64,000 nucleotides of DNA from Phenylobacterium immobile (ATCC 35973) (lineage in GTDB: Bacteria > Pseudomonadota > Alphaproteobacteria > Caulobacterales > Caulobacteraceae): positions 205,166 through 269,165 of the forward strand of contig NZ_CVJQ01000002.1 of assembly GCF_001375595.1 (NCBI RefSeq), read 5' to 3'. The notes beneath the pieces are model-generated. The model ran no database searches. It saw nothing but the letters and a program-made list of their open reading frames with translations, and was not told the origin of the DNA. A program made the position numbers and the translations under genes. Of the stretch, positions 52,603 through 60,603 are shown piece by piece (within the stretch, counting starts at the first letter, position 1; each line of letters opens with the position of its first letter).

Positions 52603-53042
52603 CGGTTCTCCGACATCCAGGTCCGGAGCGCCTGCAGAAACGGCAAGGCGCCACGGAACTCCTCGAGGGTGATGCCGCCGCGCAGGTGCTCGATGCGTGG
52701 ACGCAGAGCGTCCATGGTGCCAGCGTAGGCCTTGCGGCCCTTGGGCGTCAGCGAAACACGCTTGCGGCGGCGGTCAGCCGGATCGCCGGCGACGCTGATC
52801 AAACCGGTGGTCTCCATGGCTTTGAGCGTGTGGGTGAAGCCGCTACGGCTCGCCTGCAGCGAATCGGCCAGGTCAGCGGGTGTCGCAGCGTCGCCGCGGC
52901 GCGTCAGATGGTTCAACACTTCGAATTGCGGATAGGTCAGGTCCGCGGTCAGACACAGGGTGACGGTCGTGCGCAGCAGATGCTCGATTTGATTGATCTC
53001 GTCGAAAACCTGCACATCCGGATGTTCAGCCACAGTGGCCAT
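52599..53042 (-). CDS. MarR-family transcriptional regulator
   Basis: A 147-residue MarR protein with the HTH T-P-A-D-L-A-D-S-L-Q-A-S-R-S-G-F-T-H and the wing G-D-P-A-D-R-R-R-K-R-V, both canonical. ATG at 53040-53042. It lies directly upstream of, and overlaps, the SSAT-like gene. Confidence 0.94.
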   Translation of the reverse strand: MATVAEHPDVQVFDEINQIEHLLRTTVTLCLTADLTYPQFEVLNHLTRRGDAATPADLADSLQASRSGFTHTLKAMETTGLISVAGDPADRRRKRVSLTPKGRKAYAGTMDALRPRIEHLRGGITLEEFRGALPFLQALRTWMSENR

Positions 53043-53123
53043 CGAAAACCCCGCCCGTGATTCGTCAGCAGTTTAGATCGTTCGATATCGTTACTTAAGG
53101 CTCATCACCTAGACCTTCCGCGC

Positions 53124-53573
53124 CTAAGGCTTCGTTGACAGGGCCTCCGCCAAACCCAGCCGCGCCAATTCATCGGCCCGTTCATTATGCTCGTGACCGG
53201 CGTGACCCTTGATCCAACGCCAATCCACTTGGTGACGCAGGCGCGCGGCGTCGAGGCGCTTCCAAAGGTCGTCATTCTTCACCGGCTTCTTGTCGGCGGT
53301 GCGCCATCCCCGCGCCTTCCAGCCGTGGATCCACTCGCCGATCCCCTTCTGGACGTATTGGCTGTCAGTATGAAGTTCGACCGCGCACGGCTTGGTCAGG
53401 GCGTCCAGCGCCTGGATCGCCGCCATCAGTTCCATGCGATTGTTTGTCGTAGCCCGCTCCCCGCCGCGAATTTCCTTGCGGGTATCGCCCCAGAAAAGGA
53501 CCGCGCCCCAACCCCCGGGACCGGGATTTCCTGAGCAGGCGCCGTCCGTGTAGATCACAACCTTCGGAGTCAT
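53124..53573 (-). CDS. rnhA: Ribonuclease HI
   Basis: A 149-residue RNase that cuts RNA in RNA-DNA hybrids. Catalytic DEDD residues: [23 protein letters not shown] and N-E-R-A-D-E-L-A. Overlaps thrB by 4 bp, as in many alphaproteobacteria. Confidence 0.97.
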   Translation of the reverse strand: MTPKVVIYTDGACSGNPGPGGWGAVLFWGDTRKEIRGGERATTNNRMELMAAIQALDALTKPCAVELHTDSQYVQKGIGEWIHGWKARGWRTADKKPVKNDDLWKRLDAARLRHQVDWRWIKGHAGHEHNERADELARLGLAEALSTKP

Positions 53574-54532
53574 GACCGACCGAACAGCACGAGGTCGGGA
53601 GCGCTGCGGTGCACCGCCAATTTGCGCTCGTATTCCAGCGGATCCTTGGGGCGCACCAGCGCGCCTTCGGGTGTCGAACCCCAGTCGGCCAGACGCGTCA
53701 GGAAGAACCTCATCGCCGCGCCATGGGCGAGCGCCGGCAGGGCCGCGCGCTCAGCCGCCGACAGTGGCCGCACCTGCTCATAGCCGGCTACGAGCGCGCG
53801 CGCCGCCGTAATGTTGAAGGATCCGTCGGCTTCGAAACACCAGGCGTTCAGCGCCACCGCCACGTCATAGGCCAGAGCGTCCGTGCAGGCGAAATAGAAG
53901 TCGATGGCGCCGGCGAAAGCATCGCCGGCGAAGAAGACGTTATCCGGGAAGAAATCGGCGTGGATCACGCCCTGCGGCAATCCTTCCGGCCAGGCTGCGG
54001 CGAGCCGTTCGAGATCGCCGCGGATCGTCTCCGCCAGGCCGGGCTTCAGACGATCAGCGGCTTCGCCCAACGGCGCGAACATCCCCGCCCAGGCTGCCTG
54101 GCCCAGGTCGTTGGGACGCTGTTCGGGGAAGCCCTGGGCCGCGACATGCATCGCAGCGAGCCCTCGCCCTGCCTCCCGGCACTGGGCGATGCTGGGTCGG
54201 CGCACGGAGAGACCCTTGAGGAAGGCTACGATGGCGCAGGGCTTGTCGCGCACCATCTGCAACGTTCGCCCTTCCCGATCGGCCATGGGGGCCGCGCAAG
54301 CGTAGCCGTGATCAGCCAACCACGTCATCAGATCCAGGAAGAACGGCAGGTCGTTCGGATTCGTGCGCCACTCGAAGACCGTCAGGATGTAGCGCCCGAG
54401 ATCGGTCTCCAGCAGGAAGTTCGAGTTCGACACGCCCTCGGCGATGCCCTTGAAGGCGACCGCCTGACCGAGGTCATAGGTCGCGAGCAGACCCGCGAGT
54501 TCGTCCTCGTTGATATCGGTATAGACCGCCAT
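53570..54532 (-). CDS. thrB: Homoserine kinase, ThrB2 (APH-fold) type
   Basis: A 320-residue kinase of the aminoglycoside-phosphotransferase fold that phosphorylates homoserine in threonine synthesis. M-A-V-Y-T-D-I at the start, G-V-S-N-S-N-F near residue 34, the catalytic [11 protein letters not shown] and the metal site A-I-D-F-Y-F are typical. ATG at 54530-54532; 12 extra residues in frame are unlikely. Divergent from the DUF454 gene. Confidence 0.95.
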   Translation of the reverse strand: MAVYTDINEDELAGLLATYDLGQAVAFKGIAEGVSNSNFLLETDLGRYILTVFEWRTNPNDLPFFLDLMTWLADHGYACAAPMADREGRTLQMVRDKPCAIVAFLKGLSVRRPSIAQCREAGRGLAAMHVAAQGFPEQRPNDLGQAAWAGMFAPLGEAADRLKPGLAETIRGDLERLAAAWPEGLPQGVIHADFFPDNVFFAGDAFAGAIDFYFACTDALAYDVAVALNAWCFEADGSFNITAARALVAGYEQVRPLSAAERAALPALAHGAAMRFFLTRLADWGSTPEGALVRPKDPLEYERKLAVHRSAPDLVLFGRS

Positions 54533-54611
54533 GGGCCGCCCATTGCGGCGCCCAGCGACAGTGGTCAAGCACGCCCATGGCCCCTATCGTCGTGTTTCGA
54601 AGGAGACTTAT

Positions 54612-54983
54612 TTGCAACGGCTAGGCATCCGCACCGCGCTCTATCGCGCCTTGGGCGGTGTGATGGTGGCCCTGGCCTTCGCCGGCGTGTTCCTGCCGGT
54701 GCTGCCGACGACGCCCTTCCTGATCGTGGCCGTTTGGGCTTTCGCGCGCTCCTCTCCCGAACTGGCCGAGCGATTGCGCGACCATCGCCGCTTTGGTCCC
54801 TACATCAGGCGCTGGGAGGAAAAGCGCGCCATCCCCCGCAGCGCCAAGGCCGCCTCGGTGATCGGCATGAGCGTAAGCTTCGCCTTGCTGGTCGCCGCTG
54901 GGCGAGGCCTTTGGGTCAACGCCGGCGTCGGCGCCATCCTGCTCTGCGTAGCAGCTTACGTCCTCAGCCGGCCTTCGCAGTAG
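54612..54983 (+). CDS. DUF454/YbaN-family membrane protein
   Basis: A 123-residue protein with about three membrane segments. G-V-F-L-P-V-L-P-T-T-P-F-L-I-V-A-V-W-A-F and S-S-P-E-L are the DUF454 signature; function unknown. The start is TTG at 54612, chosen because AAGGAG sits 6 bases before it; the frame is open back to 54531, which lies on the thrB start. Its last 20 bp overlap the convergent acyltransferase gene. Confidence 0.88.
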   Translation: MQRLGIRTALYRALGGVMVALAFAGVFLPVLPTTPFLIVAVWAFARSSPELAERLRDHRRFGPYIRRWEEKRAIPRSAKAASVIGMSVSFALLVAAGRGLWVNAGVGAILLCVAAYVLSRPSQ

Positions 54984-55881
54984 GATTTCGGCGATAGATT
55001 TCGCTGGGCCACCGCTTGTGGACCCAGAACCACTCCGCCGGCCGGGCGCGGATGCGGTCTTCGATGAAGGCGTTCACCCGTGCGACGCCCGCCTCGATGT
55101 CCGCCGGCCGGTCACCGGTGTCGACCAGGACGATCGGGTCGTGAACAATCACCCGGAAGCGCGCCTTTTCGATCCGCTGGACCGACATGGGCACGATCGG
55201 CGCCGCGAACCGCAGCGCAAAGCTCGACGGCCCAGGTGCGGTGTGGGCCGGCAGGCCGAACAGCGGCGAGGCGATCCCGCCATTGAATTTCTGATCGTTC
55301 ATCAGCGCGACCGACTCGCCGCGCGCCAGCGCTCGCAGCAGCGACCGCGCCCCATCGCCGCCCTTCGGCGCGAACAGCCGCACCCCGTAGCGGAAGCGGC
55401 TGGCGCGAATCCGGGCGTCGACGTGCGGATTGTTCGTGGCGCGATAGGTGATCTGGCAGTCGACGCCGGCATGGATGATCACCGCGGGCATGATCTCGAA
55501 GGATGAGAAGTGTCCGGAGATGAACACCGCCGGCCCGCCGCCGCCGGCGATTCGCACCAGAGCCTCGGCGTTCACCACCTCCACGCGGGATGGATCAGCG
55601 ATGATGCGGTCCAGGATTGGAAACTCTGCGAACCAGCGCCCCAGGTGACCCCAGCTTTCCTTCACCAAAGAGTCGATCGCAGTGGGCGAAGCCTCGGGAA
55701 AGGCGATGGCCATGTTGACCCGCATGACGTGGTCGGCGCTGGTCAGCGGGCCCAGCCAGCGGAAGAGCCAGGCGCCGAAATCTGAGGCCGCATCGATCGG
55801 CGCCAGGCGCGCAAGACCCGCGGCGACGTCATAGGCTAACGCCTCCAGCCTCCAGCCGATGTCCCGTGCGAACGACGCCAT
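54964..55881 (-). CDS. LpxL/HtrB-type lipid A lauroyl acyltransferase
   Basis: A 305-residue inner-membrane acyltransferase. The catalytic H-x4-E motif is H-F-S-S-F-E near residue 123, and M-N-D-Q-K-F-N-G-G-I marks the second family block; W-F-W-V-H-K-R-W-P closes it. It transfers secondary acyl chains to lipid A or a related lipid. ATG at 55879-55881 with AGGGGAC upstream. Confidence 0.92.
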   Translation of the reverse strand: MASFARDIGWRLEALAYDVAAGLARLAPIDAASDFGAWLFRWLGPLTSADHVMRVNMAIAFPEASPTAIDSLVKESWGHLGRWFAEFPILDRIIADPSRVEVVNAEALVRIAGGGGPAVFISGHFSSFEIMPAVIIHAGVDCQITYRATNNPHVDARIRASRFRYGVRLFAPKGGDGARSLLRALARGESVALMNDQKFNGGIASPLFGLPAHTAPGPSSFALRFAAPIVPMSVQRIEKARFRVIVHDPIVLVDTGDRPADIEAGVARVNAFIEDRIRARPAEWFWVHKRWPSEIYRRNPTAKAG

Positions 55882-55937
55882 GTCCCCTGATAGGGCGAGC
55901 CGTGGCGTCAGCGCAAACCTCGCGCTATCACGGAGGC

Positions 55938-56771
55938 ATGCCTGACAATGATCCCAGCCTCGACCTTCTGGAGCTTTCCGAACTCGATCCCTTCCTGCTG
56001 GAGCTGAACGCCGCGGCGGCGGAGGCCATCCTGCCGCTGTTCCGCGCCGACCACGGCCTGATCGACAAGGGCGGCGCCAAGGGCTTTGATCCTGTCACGG
56101 AAGCGGACAAGGGCGCAGAGCGGGCCATCCGCAAGTTGATCGAGACCCGCTATCCTCACCATGGCGTCATCGGCGAGGAATACGGCGAAGACCGGCCCGA
56201 CGCCGAGTTCGTCTGGGTGCTGGATCCCGTGGATGGAACGCGGGCCTTCATCGCCGGCTTGCCCCTCTGGACCACGCTCATCGGCCTGCGCCGCCATGGC
56301 AGGCCCGTCTTGGGGTCCATCGGCCAACCCTTCCTGGACGAGATCTATATCGGCTCCGCGGACGGTTCCCGGCTGGTCTGGCTGGGCGAGGAGAGGCCGA
56401 TCCAGGCTCGCGTCTGCCCGAGGCTTTCCGACGCCATCATCGCCACCACCGATCCGGAAACCTGTTTCGATGGGGCGGAAGCCGCCGCCTGGAGCCAGGT
56501 CCGCGCCGCGGCGCGCCTCGCGCGCCTGGGCTGCGACGCCTACGCCTACGCCATGGTGGCGGCCGGAACGATGGACATGGTGATCGAAGCCGGCCTCAAG
56601 GCCTGGGACATCGACGCCGCCATCCCGGTCATCGAAGGCGCCGGCGGGGTCGTCACCGACTGGCGCGGCGCCCCGGTCGGACCGAACGGCGGCCAAGTGG
56701 TCATCGCCGGCGACCGCGCCTGCCTCGACGACGCGCTCGTGGCGCTGAAGCGATCTGCGAAGGACGCCTAA
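55938..56771 (+). CDS. hisN: Inositol monophosphatase-family phosphatase (HisN-like histidinol-phosphatase)
   Basis: A 277-residue Mg2+-dependent phosphatase. Metal ligands are in G-E-E-Y-G and L-D-P-V-D-G-T-R-A-F, with a C-terminal W-D-I-D-A-A. D-P-V-T-E-A-D-K-G-A-E near residue 50 and the overall type fit the HisN group that supplies the histidine pathway in alphaproteobacteria; a broader inositol-phosphatase role remains possible. ATG at 55938. Confidence 0.88.
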   Translation: MPDNDPSLDLLELSELDPFLLELNAAAAEAILPLFRADHGLIDKGGAKGFDPVTEADKGAERAIRKLIETRYPHHGVIGEEYGEDRPDAEFVWVLDPVDGTRAFIAGLPLWTTLIGLRRHGRPVLGSIGQPFLDEIYIGSADGSRLVWLGEERPIQARVCPRLSDAIIATTDPETCFDGAEAAAWSQVRAAARLARLGCDAYAYAMVAAGTMDMVIEAGLKAWDIDAAIPVIEGAGGVVTDWRGAPVGPNGGQVVIAGDRACLDDALVALKRSAKDA

Positions 56772-56788
56772 ACCGCCGAGACAACGAT

Positions 56789-56817
56789 GTCATGACCGGG
56801 ACACGCCCGGCGATGAC
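56789..56817. terminator. GTCAT-CCGGG inverted repeat between convergent genes
   Basis: GTCAT-ga-CCGGG (56789-56800) pairs with CCCGG-cg-ATGAC (56806-56817) around ACACG, with one 2x2 internal loop. It lies in the short gap between hisN and the convergent hydrolase gene. Its arms match the hairpin at 22236-22270. Confidence 0.6.
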
Positions 56818-56827
56818 GATCCTTAAA

Positions 56828-58138
56828 CTAGGCCTTGGGTTTCGCCGTCGCCTTCGGCTTGGCCGGAGCCTTCGCCTTGGCGGCGGCCGGCTTCGCAGCG
56901 GCCTTCGCCAGCGCCTTGGCCTTCGCCGCGGGCTTCGCAGCTGCAGCCTTGGTCGGCGCGGGCTTCTTCACCGCCGGCGCCTTGACGGTCGCGGGCTTCT
57001 TGGCTGCCGCGGCTTTCTTCGGCGCGGCCTTCGGGGGCGCGGGCGCCTTGGCCGGCTCAGGGGCCAGATCGACGTCAGCGATGATCGGCGCGGCGGCGGA
57101 TTCCAGGTCTGGCGCCGGCTGCACGATCACTGGCTCGGGCTCTGGCGACGACGAGGGCAGAGGTTCAGCGGCCGGCTTCACTGCAGGTTCGGCGACCTTG
57201 CCGGTCAGGGCGTCCAGGACCTTCTGGAAGAAACTACGCATGTCGTCGGTCTCCATGAGGATTTCGTGGAACGCGCCGGGGACTTCGACCAACCGCGCTT
57301 GCGGCAGGGCCCGTGCGGCGGCGACGCTGGCCGCGTTGTCGACAATCGACTCAAGTTCCGCAGTGAGAATCGTAACCGGCGTCTTGATTCCTGCCAATGT
57401 GGCTGGCTTGGCCAGAGCCGCCGTCGCCGAGAGGCCAAAGTCGAGCCAGCCCCAGGTCGGCGCGCCCAGAGCCAATTGCGGCGCGGTCGCCAGCAAGGCG
57501 GCGGTGCGCGCGTACCGGCCGGCGTCATGGGTCAGCCGGTTGCCGGCGAAGCGCTGGTAGAAGGGATCGATGTCGACGTGCGGTTGCACATAGTCCCCGC
57601 CGCGGCCGATTAGGATCATGGCCTTGGCCGCCAGATGGGCCGCAGGCGCCGGCGTGTTTCCCAGCTCAATGCCCAGCATTGGCGCCGACAGCACGATCTC
57701 GTCGAAGGCCGCGCCCCTGGCCGCCGCCAGCAGGGTCAGGCATCCGCCCATCGAATGGCCGATCGCGATCCAGGGCCTGGGCAACCTTTCGGCGAAGGCG
57801 GCGATGACGGCGTCGAAATCCGCCAGGAAGGGTGCAAACCCGCCGACCGCGTGACCGCGCATCGGGTCGGCAAGCAGCCGGTCTGAGAGTCCCTGCCCGC
57901 GCCAGTCGTGGACCAGGACGACAAACCCACGCGCCGTCATTTCCGCGATGGTCTCGAAGTACTTCTCGATGGGTTCGGTGCGCCCGGGGCTGAAGATGAT
58001 CGCGCCGCGCGGCGCCGCGTCCGGCTGGAACAGCGCTGTCCGCAGCCGCACCCCGCCATGGCCCACCACCCATTCGGCCTGGGCGGCGCTGGGCACGGGC
58101 GCGGCCGGGATCGCGAAGAGCGGCGCGGGATCAGCCAT
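56828..58138 (-). CDS. Alpha/beta hydrolase with histone-H1-like C-terminal tail
   Basis: A 436-residue protein. Residues 1 to about 310 form a lysophospholipase/monoglyceride-lipase-type alpha/beta hydrolase: H-D-W-R-G-Q-G near 77, nucleophile elbow G-H-S-M-G-G (Ser129), and E-V-P-G-A-F-H-E for the catalytic His. A Pro/Glu/Ser linker leads to about 73 residues made almost only of Ala, Lys and Pro (364-436), resembling histone H1 and bacterial AlgP-like tails. No signal peptide. It starts 2 bp after the SCP2 gene stop, so the two are co-transcribed. Confidence 0.88.
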   Translation of the reverse strand: MADPAPLFAIPAAPVPSAAQAEWVVGHGGVRLRTALFQPDAAPRGAIIFSPGRTEPIEKYFETIAEMTARGFVVLVHDWRGQGLSDRLLADPMRGHAVGGFAPFLADFDAVIAAFAERLPRPWIAIGHSMGGCLTLLAAARGAAFDEIVLSAPMLGIELGNTPAPAAHLAAKAMILIGRGGDYVQPHVDIDPFYQRFAGNRLTHDAGRYARTAALLATAPQLALGAPTWGWLDFGLSATAALAKPATLAGIKTPVTILTAELESIVDNAASVAAARALPQARLVEVPGAFHEILMETDDMRSFFQKVLDALTGKVAEPAVKPAAEPLPSSSPEPEPVIVQPAPDLESAAAPIIADVDLAPEPAKAPAPPKAAPKKAAAAKKPATVKAPAVKKPAPTKAAAAKPAAKAKALAKAAAKPAAAKAKAPAKPKATAKPKA

Positions 58139-58140
58139 CG

Positions 58141-58440
58141 CTAGCTGAACATCGCCTTCAATATGGGTTGCATCTTCATCGCCAACCCCATGTTGGACAG
58201 CTTCAACCTACCGGTGAACATCGCCTTGGCCGGATCAAGCCGGCGTTCGCCCAGGGCCACCAGGTCGGCCAGGGTCGTGCGGATGGTCAGGTCGGCGGCC
58301 TTCTGCTCATTCGTGGCGCCGTCGCGAGTCACGTGGATGAAGCCTTCACCCTTCAGGTCGATGAGGATTGACTGATCCAAGTCGGCAAGAGCCGCGCTCT
58401 TCCCGTTCAGCCAGCCGGTCACGTCTTCAAGGGTCGCCAT
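58141..58440 (-). CDS. SCP2 sterol-binding domain protein
   Basis: A 99-residue SCP2-fold lipid-binding protein with L-D-Q-S-I-L-I-D-L-K-G-E-G and M-F-T-G-R-L-K-L-S-N-M-G-L-A-M-K-M, the family's C-terminal block. SCP2 domains bind sterols, fatty acids and acyl-CoA. ATG at 58438-58440; a 21-residue upstream extension overlaps the heat-shock promoter region. Operonic with the alpha/beta hydrolase. Confidence 0.92.
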   Translation of the reverse strand: MATLEDVTGWLNGKSAALADLDQSILIDLKGEGFIHVTRDGATNEQKAADLTIRTTLADLVALGERRLDPAKAMFTGRLKLSNMGLAMKMQPILKAMFS

Positions 58441-58477
58441 GGCGACAGTCTTGCCGTGAACAGGGGCGAAATCAAAC

Positions 58478-58506
58478 CTTGAAGCTGGTGAACCGGCGCC
58501 CATCTA
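58478..58506 (+). promoter_or_regulatory. Candidate sigma-32 heat-shock promoter for the hsp20 gene
   Basis: CTTGAA (58478-58483) and CCCATCTA (58499-58506) are separated by 15 bases, a close fit to the RpoH consensus CTTGAAA-N11-16-CCCCATnT. It would give a leader of about 100 bases to the ATG at 58618. Confidence 0.65.
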
Positions 58507-58617
58507 GGGCGGGAAGACGCTGGATTTCCAGGTCTTCTGGACCGTGCGGCGCTGAATCCGGGCCGGGCGGGACACCCTGAACGCAACCTTGCTGCCTGAA
58601 GAAGGATGTGAACGCAC
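58507..58617 (+). ncRNA. ROSE-like RNA thermometer in the hsp20 leader
   Basis: The leader contains a hairpin CTGGA-TT-TCCAG (58519-58530) and, next to the start, TTGCT (58589-58593) followed by a 9-base loop-length stretch and AAGGA (58602-58606), the ribosome-binding site. TTGCT opposite AGGA is the signature pairing of the ROSE element that melts at heat shock in rhizobial and related small-Hsp genes. Confidence 0.6.
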
Positions 58618-59079
58618 ATGCGTACGATCGACTTTTCCCCCCTCTATCGCTCCGTCGTGGGCTTTGACCGGCTGGCCTCGCTGCTCGAGACCGCAGCCGC
58701 TGACGCCGCCACCGGCTACCCGCCCTACAACATCGAGCGCACAGACGAGAACGCCTACCGCATCGACATCGCGGTCGCCGGCTTTCGTCCTGAAGACCTG
58801 AACATCGAGGTCAAGGAGAACCTCCTGACCGTCCAGGGCCAGAAGCCCGCCAACGACGACGCCCGTCGCTACCTCCACCGCGGCCTGGCCGAACGGAACT
58901 TCGAACGCAAGTTCCAGCTGGCCGACTATGTGGTGGTGGAAAGCGCCAACCTCGCCGATGGCCTGCTCTCCATCGCCCTGAAGCGCGAACTCCCCGAGGC
59001 GCTGAAGCCCCGCCGGGTCGAGATCAGCACACAACCCACCGCCCCGCTGATCGAGGGCGCGGCGGCTCAAGCCGCGTAA
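58618..59079 (+). CDS. Hsp20-family small heat shock protein
   Basis: A 153-residue IbpA-like chaperone. The N-terminus has I-D-F-S-P-L-Y-R-S-V-V-G-F-D-R; the alpha-crystallin domain runs from about 35 to 130 with A-G-F-R-P-E-D-L-N-I-E-V and the C-terminal G-L-L-S-I-A-L-K-R. The tail lacks an obvious I-x-I after position 130 but has V-E-I-S. It holds unfolding proteins. Expressed from the heat-shock promoter and thermometer upstream. Confidence 0.95.
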   Translation: MRTIDFSPLYRSVVGFDRLASLLETAAADAATGYPPYNIERTDENAYRIDIAVAGFRPEDLNIEVKENLLTVQGQKPANDDARRYLHRGLAERNFERKFQLADYVVVESANLADGLLSIALKRELPEALKPRRVEISTQPTAPLIEGAAAQAA

Positions 59080-59103
59080 GCGGGCGACAGCCGCAAAGAC
59101 TGG

Positions 59104-59132
59104 AGGGCGGCGTCTTCGGGCGCCGCCCTTTT
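59104..59132 (+). terminator. Intrinsic terminator of the hsp20 gene
   Basis: AGGGCGGCG (59104-59112) pairs with CGCCGCCCT (59121-59129), followed by TTTTCT. It abuts the stop of the convergent deaminase gene. Confidence 0.9.
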
Positions 59133-59570
59133 CTATTCGGCTCGCGGCCGATAGCCCGCGTACAGCGCCTGCGCCGCTTCACGCAGCAGCCCCATCTCGA
59201 CGGCGGCGCCGGCCGCTCGCAACTGCTGTGAGCCCTGGCCGGCGGCCAGGATGGAGGCGTCTTCACAGGCTATGACCACCCGCGCCACACTTGCCCTCGC
59301 CAGGCGCTGACCGCAGGAGGCCGCGCCGCTGGAGCGTTCGCCGCAAGGCTCGAGGGTGACATAGGCCGTAGCGCCCGCGGCCTGGTCGCCAGCCTGCGCC
59401 AGAGCGCGTTCCTCGGCGTGCGGCCGGCCGCCCTCGCCCGTCGCGCCTTCGCCGACGACGCGACCGTCGTGGACGATGACGCAGCCCACGGACGGATTGT
59501 CTCCGGTCAGGCCGAGGCCGGACTGAGCCAGGACGATCGCCCGGCGCATGAAGACCTCGTCCGCTGTCAC
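59133..59570 (-). CDS. RibD-type cytidine deaminase-fold protein
   Basis: A 145-residue zinc deaminase domain without the reductase domain of full RibD. The zinc site is G-R-P-H-A-E-E-R-A and L-E-P-C-G-E-R-S-S-G-A-A-S-C, with nine residues between the cysteines where RibD usually has eight. It may deaminate the pyrimidine intermediate of riboflavin synthesis or another nucleotide. ATG at 59568-59570, overlapping gpmA by 4 bp. Confidence 0.85.
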   Translation of the reverse strand: MTADEVFMRRAIVLAQSGLGLTGDNPSVGCVIVHDGRVVGEGATGEGGRPHAEERALAQAGDQAAGATAYVTLEPCGERSSGAASCGQRLARASVARVVIACEDASILAAGQGSQQLRAAGAAVEMGLLREAAQALYAGYRPRAE

Positions 59571-60271
59571 GGCAACTTGTTGGCGCGGCTCGCGTCGAGA
59601 TATTTGGCCGAGATCGGCTTAAGATCGGCGTCGAGCTCGATGACCAGCGGGTTGCCGGTCGGGACCTCAATGCCCATGATTTCATCGCTGCCCAGGCCCC
59701 AGAGCAGCTTGACGATCGCGCGCAGGGAATTGCCGTGGGCGGCCACCAGCACGGTCTCGCCGGACTTCAGCACGGGCGCGATCTCGGTCTCCCAATAGGG
59801 CTGCACCCGGGCCAGCGTGGTCTCCAGGCTCTCGGTCAGGGGCAGGTCGGCGCCCGCGTAGCGACGGTCCCCCTGGAAATCATACTCGCCGCCCGGGGCC
59901 AGTTCCGGCGGCGGCGTGTCGTAAGACCGACGCCAGATGCGGACCTGCTCCTCGCCGTGCTTGGCGGCGGTCTCGGTCTTGTTGAGGCCGGTCAGCCCGC
60001 CGTAGTGGCGCTCGTTCAGGCGCCAGTCCTTGATCTCGGGCACGAAGGCCTGCCCCGCCGCGGCCAGCGCCAGCCACGACGTGCGAATGGCTCGCGTCAG
60101 CACCGACGTATAGACGCGGTCGATCGCGATGCCCTCGGCCTTGATCAGTTCGCCGCCCTTCCTGGCCTGGGCCTCGCCCTCGGCGGTGAGGTCGACGTCC
60201 ACCCATCCGGTGAAGCGGTCTTCGAGGTTCCACTGGCTCTGGCCGTGGCGGAGCAGGATCAGGGTCGGCAA
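59567..60271 (-). CDS. gpmA: 2,3-bisphosphoglycerate-dependent phosphoglycerate mutase
   Basis: A 234-residue glycolytic enzyme. The phosphohistidine is in L-L-R-H-G-Q-S-Q-W-N, with V-L-T-R-A-I-R-T, N-E-R-H-Y-G-G-L-T-G and the second His in A-A-H-G-N-S-L-R-A. The start is taken as TTG at 60269-60271, since GGAGAG lies about 7 bases before it and M-P-T-L-I-L-L fits the family start; the frame is open far upstream without support. Confidence 0.95.
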   Translation of the reverse strand: MPTLILLRHGQSQWNLEDRFTGWVDVDLTAEGEAQARKGGELIKAEGIAIDRVYTSVLTRAIRTSWLALAAAGQAFVPEIKDWRLNERHYGGLTGLNKTETAAKHGEEQVRIWRRSYDTPPPELAPGGEYDFQGDRRYAGADLPLTESLETTLARVQPYWETEIAPVLKSGETVLVAAHGNSLRAIVKLLWGLGSDEIMGIEVPTGNPLVIELDADLKPISAKYLDASRANKLP

Positions 60272-60357
60272 GGCGGGCTCTCCGGTTTTCTGGCGAACGG
60301 TCCTGCCAGACGCAGGCGGTTGGCCGCAAGGGCGAACAGCCGCTATAGCTTCGCGCG

Positions 60358-60603
60358 ATGCTCGATCGCTTCTACATGCCGCTGCTGGCCCTGGCGGCGC
60401 TGGCCGCCATCGGTCTGTCGCTGGTTTGGCCGCAGGGCCTGGGCGACCGCTCGCCCGCGCCCTTCGGCCATGAGCCCGAGCAGCGCACGCCGGCCGTGCG
60501 CGCCGCCATGCAGCGCGAGGCCGAGGCCGCCCAGCGTCGAGACGCCCAGACGCGCGCGACCTTGCGGGAAATGCAGGCCCAGACCGTGGCGCCCGTCCAA
60601 TGA
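60358..60603 (+). CDS. Small membrane-anchored hypothetical protein
   Basis: An 81-residue protein with one N-terminal membrane helix (M-P-L-L-A-L-A-A-L-A-A-I-G-L-S-L-V-W) and a charged helical tail rich in Arg, Glu and Gln that could form a coiled coil. No family recognised. It overlaps kdsD by 4 bp (ATGA), so the two are translationally coupled. Confidence 0.8.
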   Translation: MLDRFYMPLLALAALAAIGLSLVWPQGLGDRSPAPFGHEPEQRTPAVRAAMQREAEAAQRRDAQTRATLREMQAQTVAPVQ

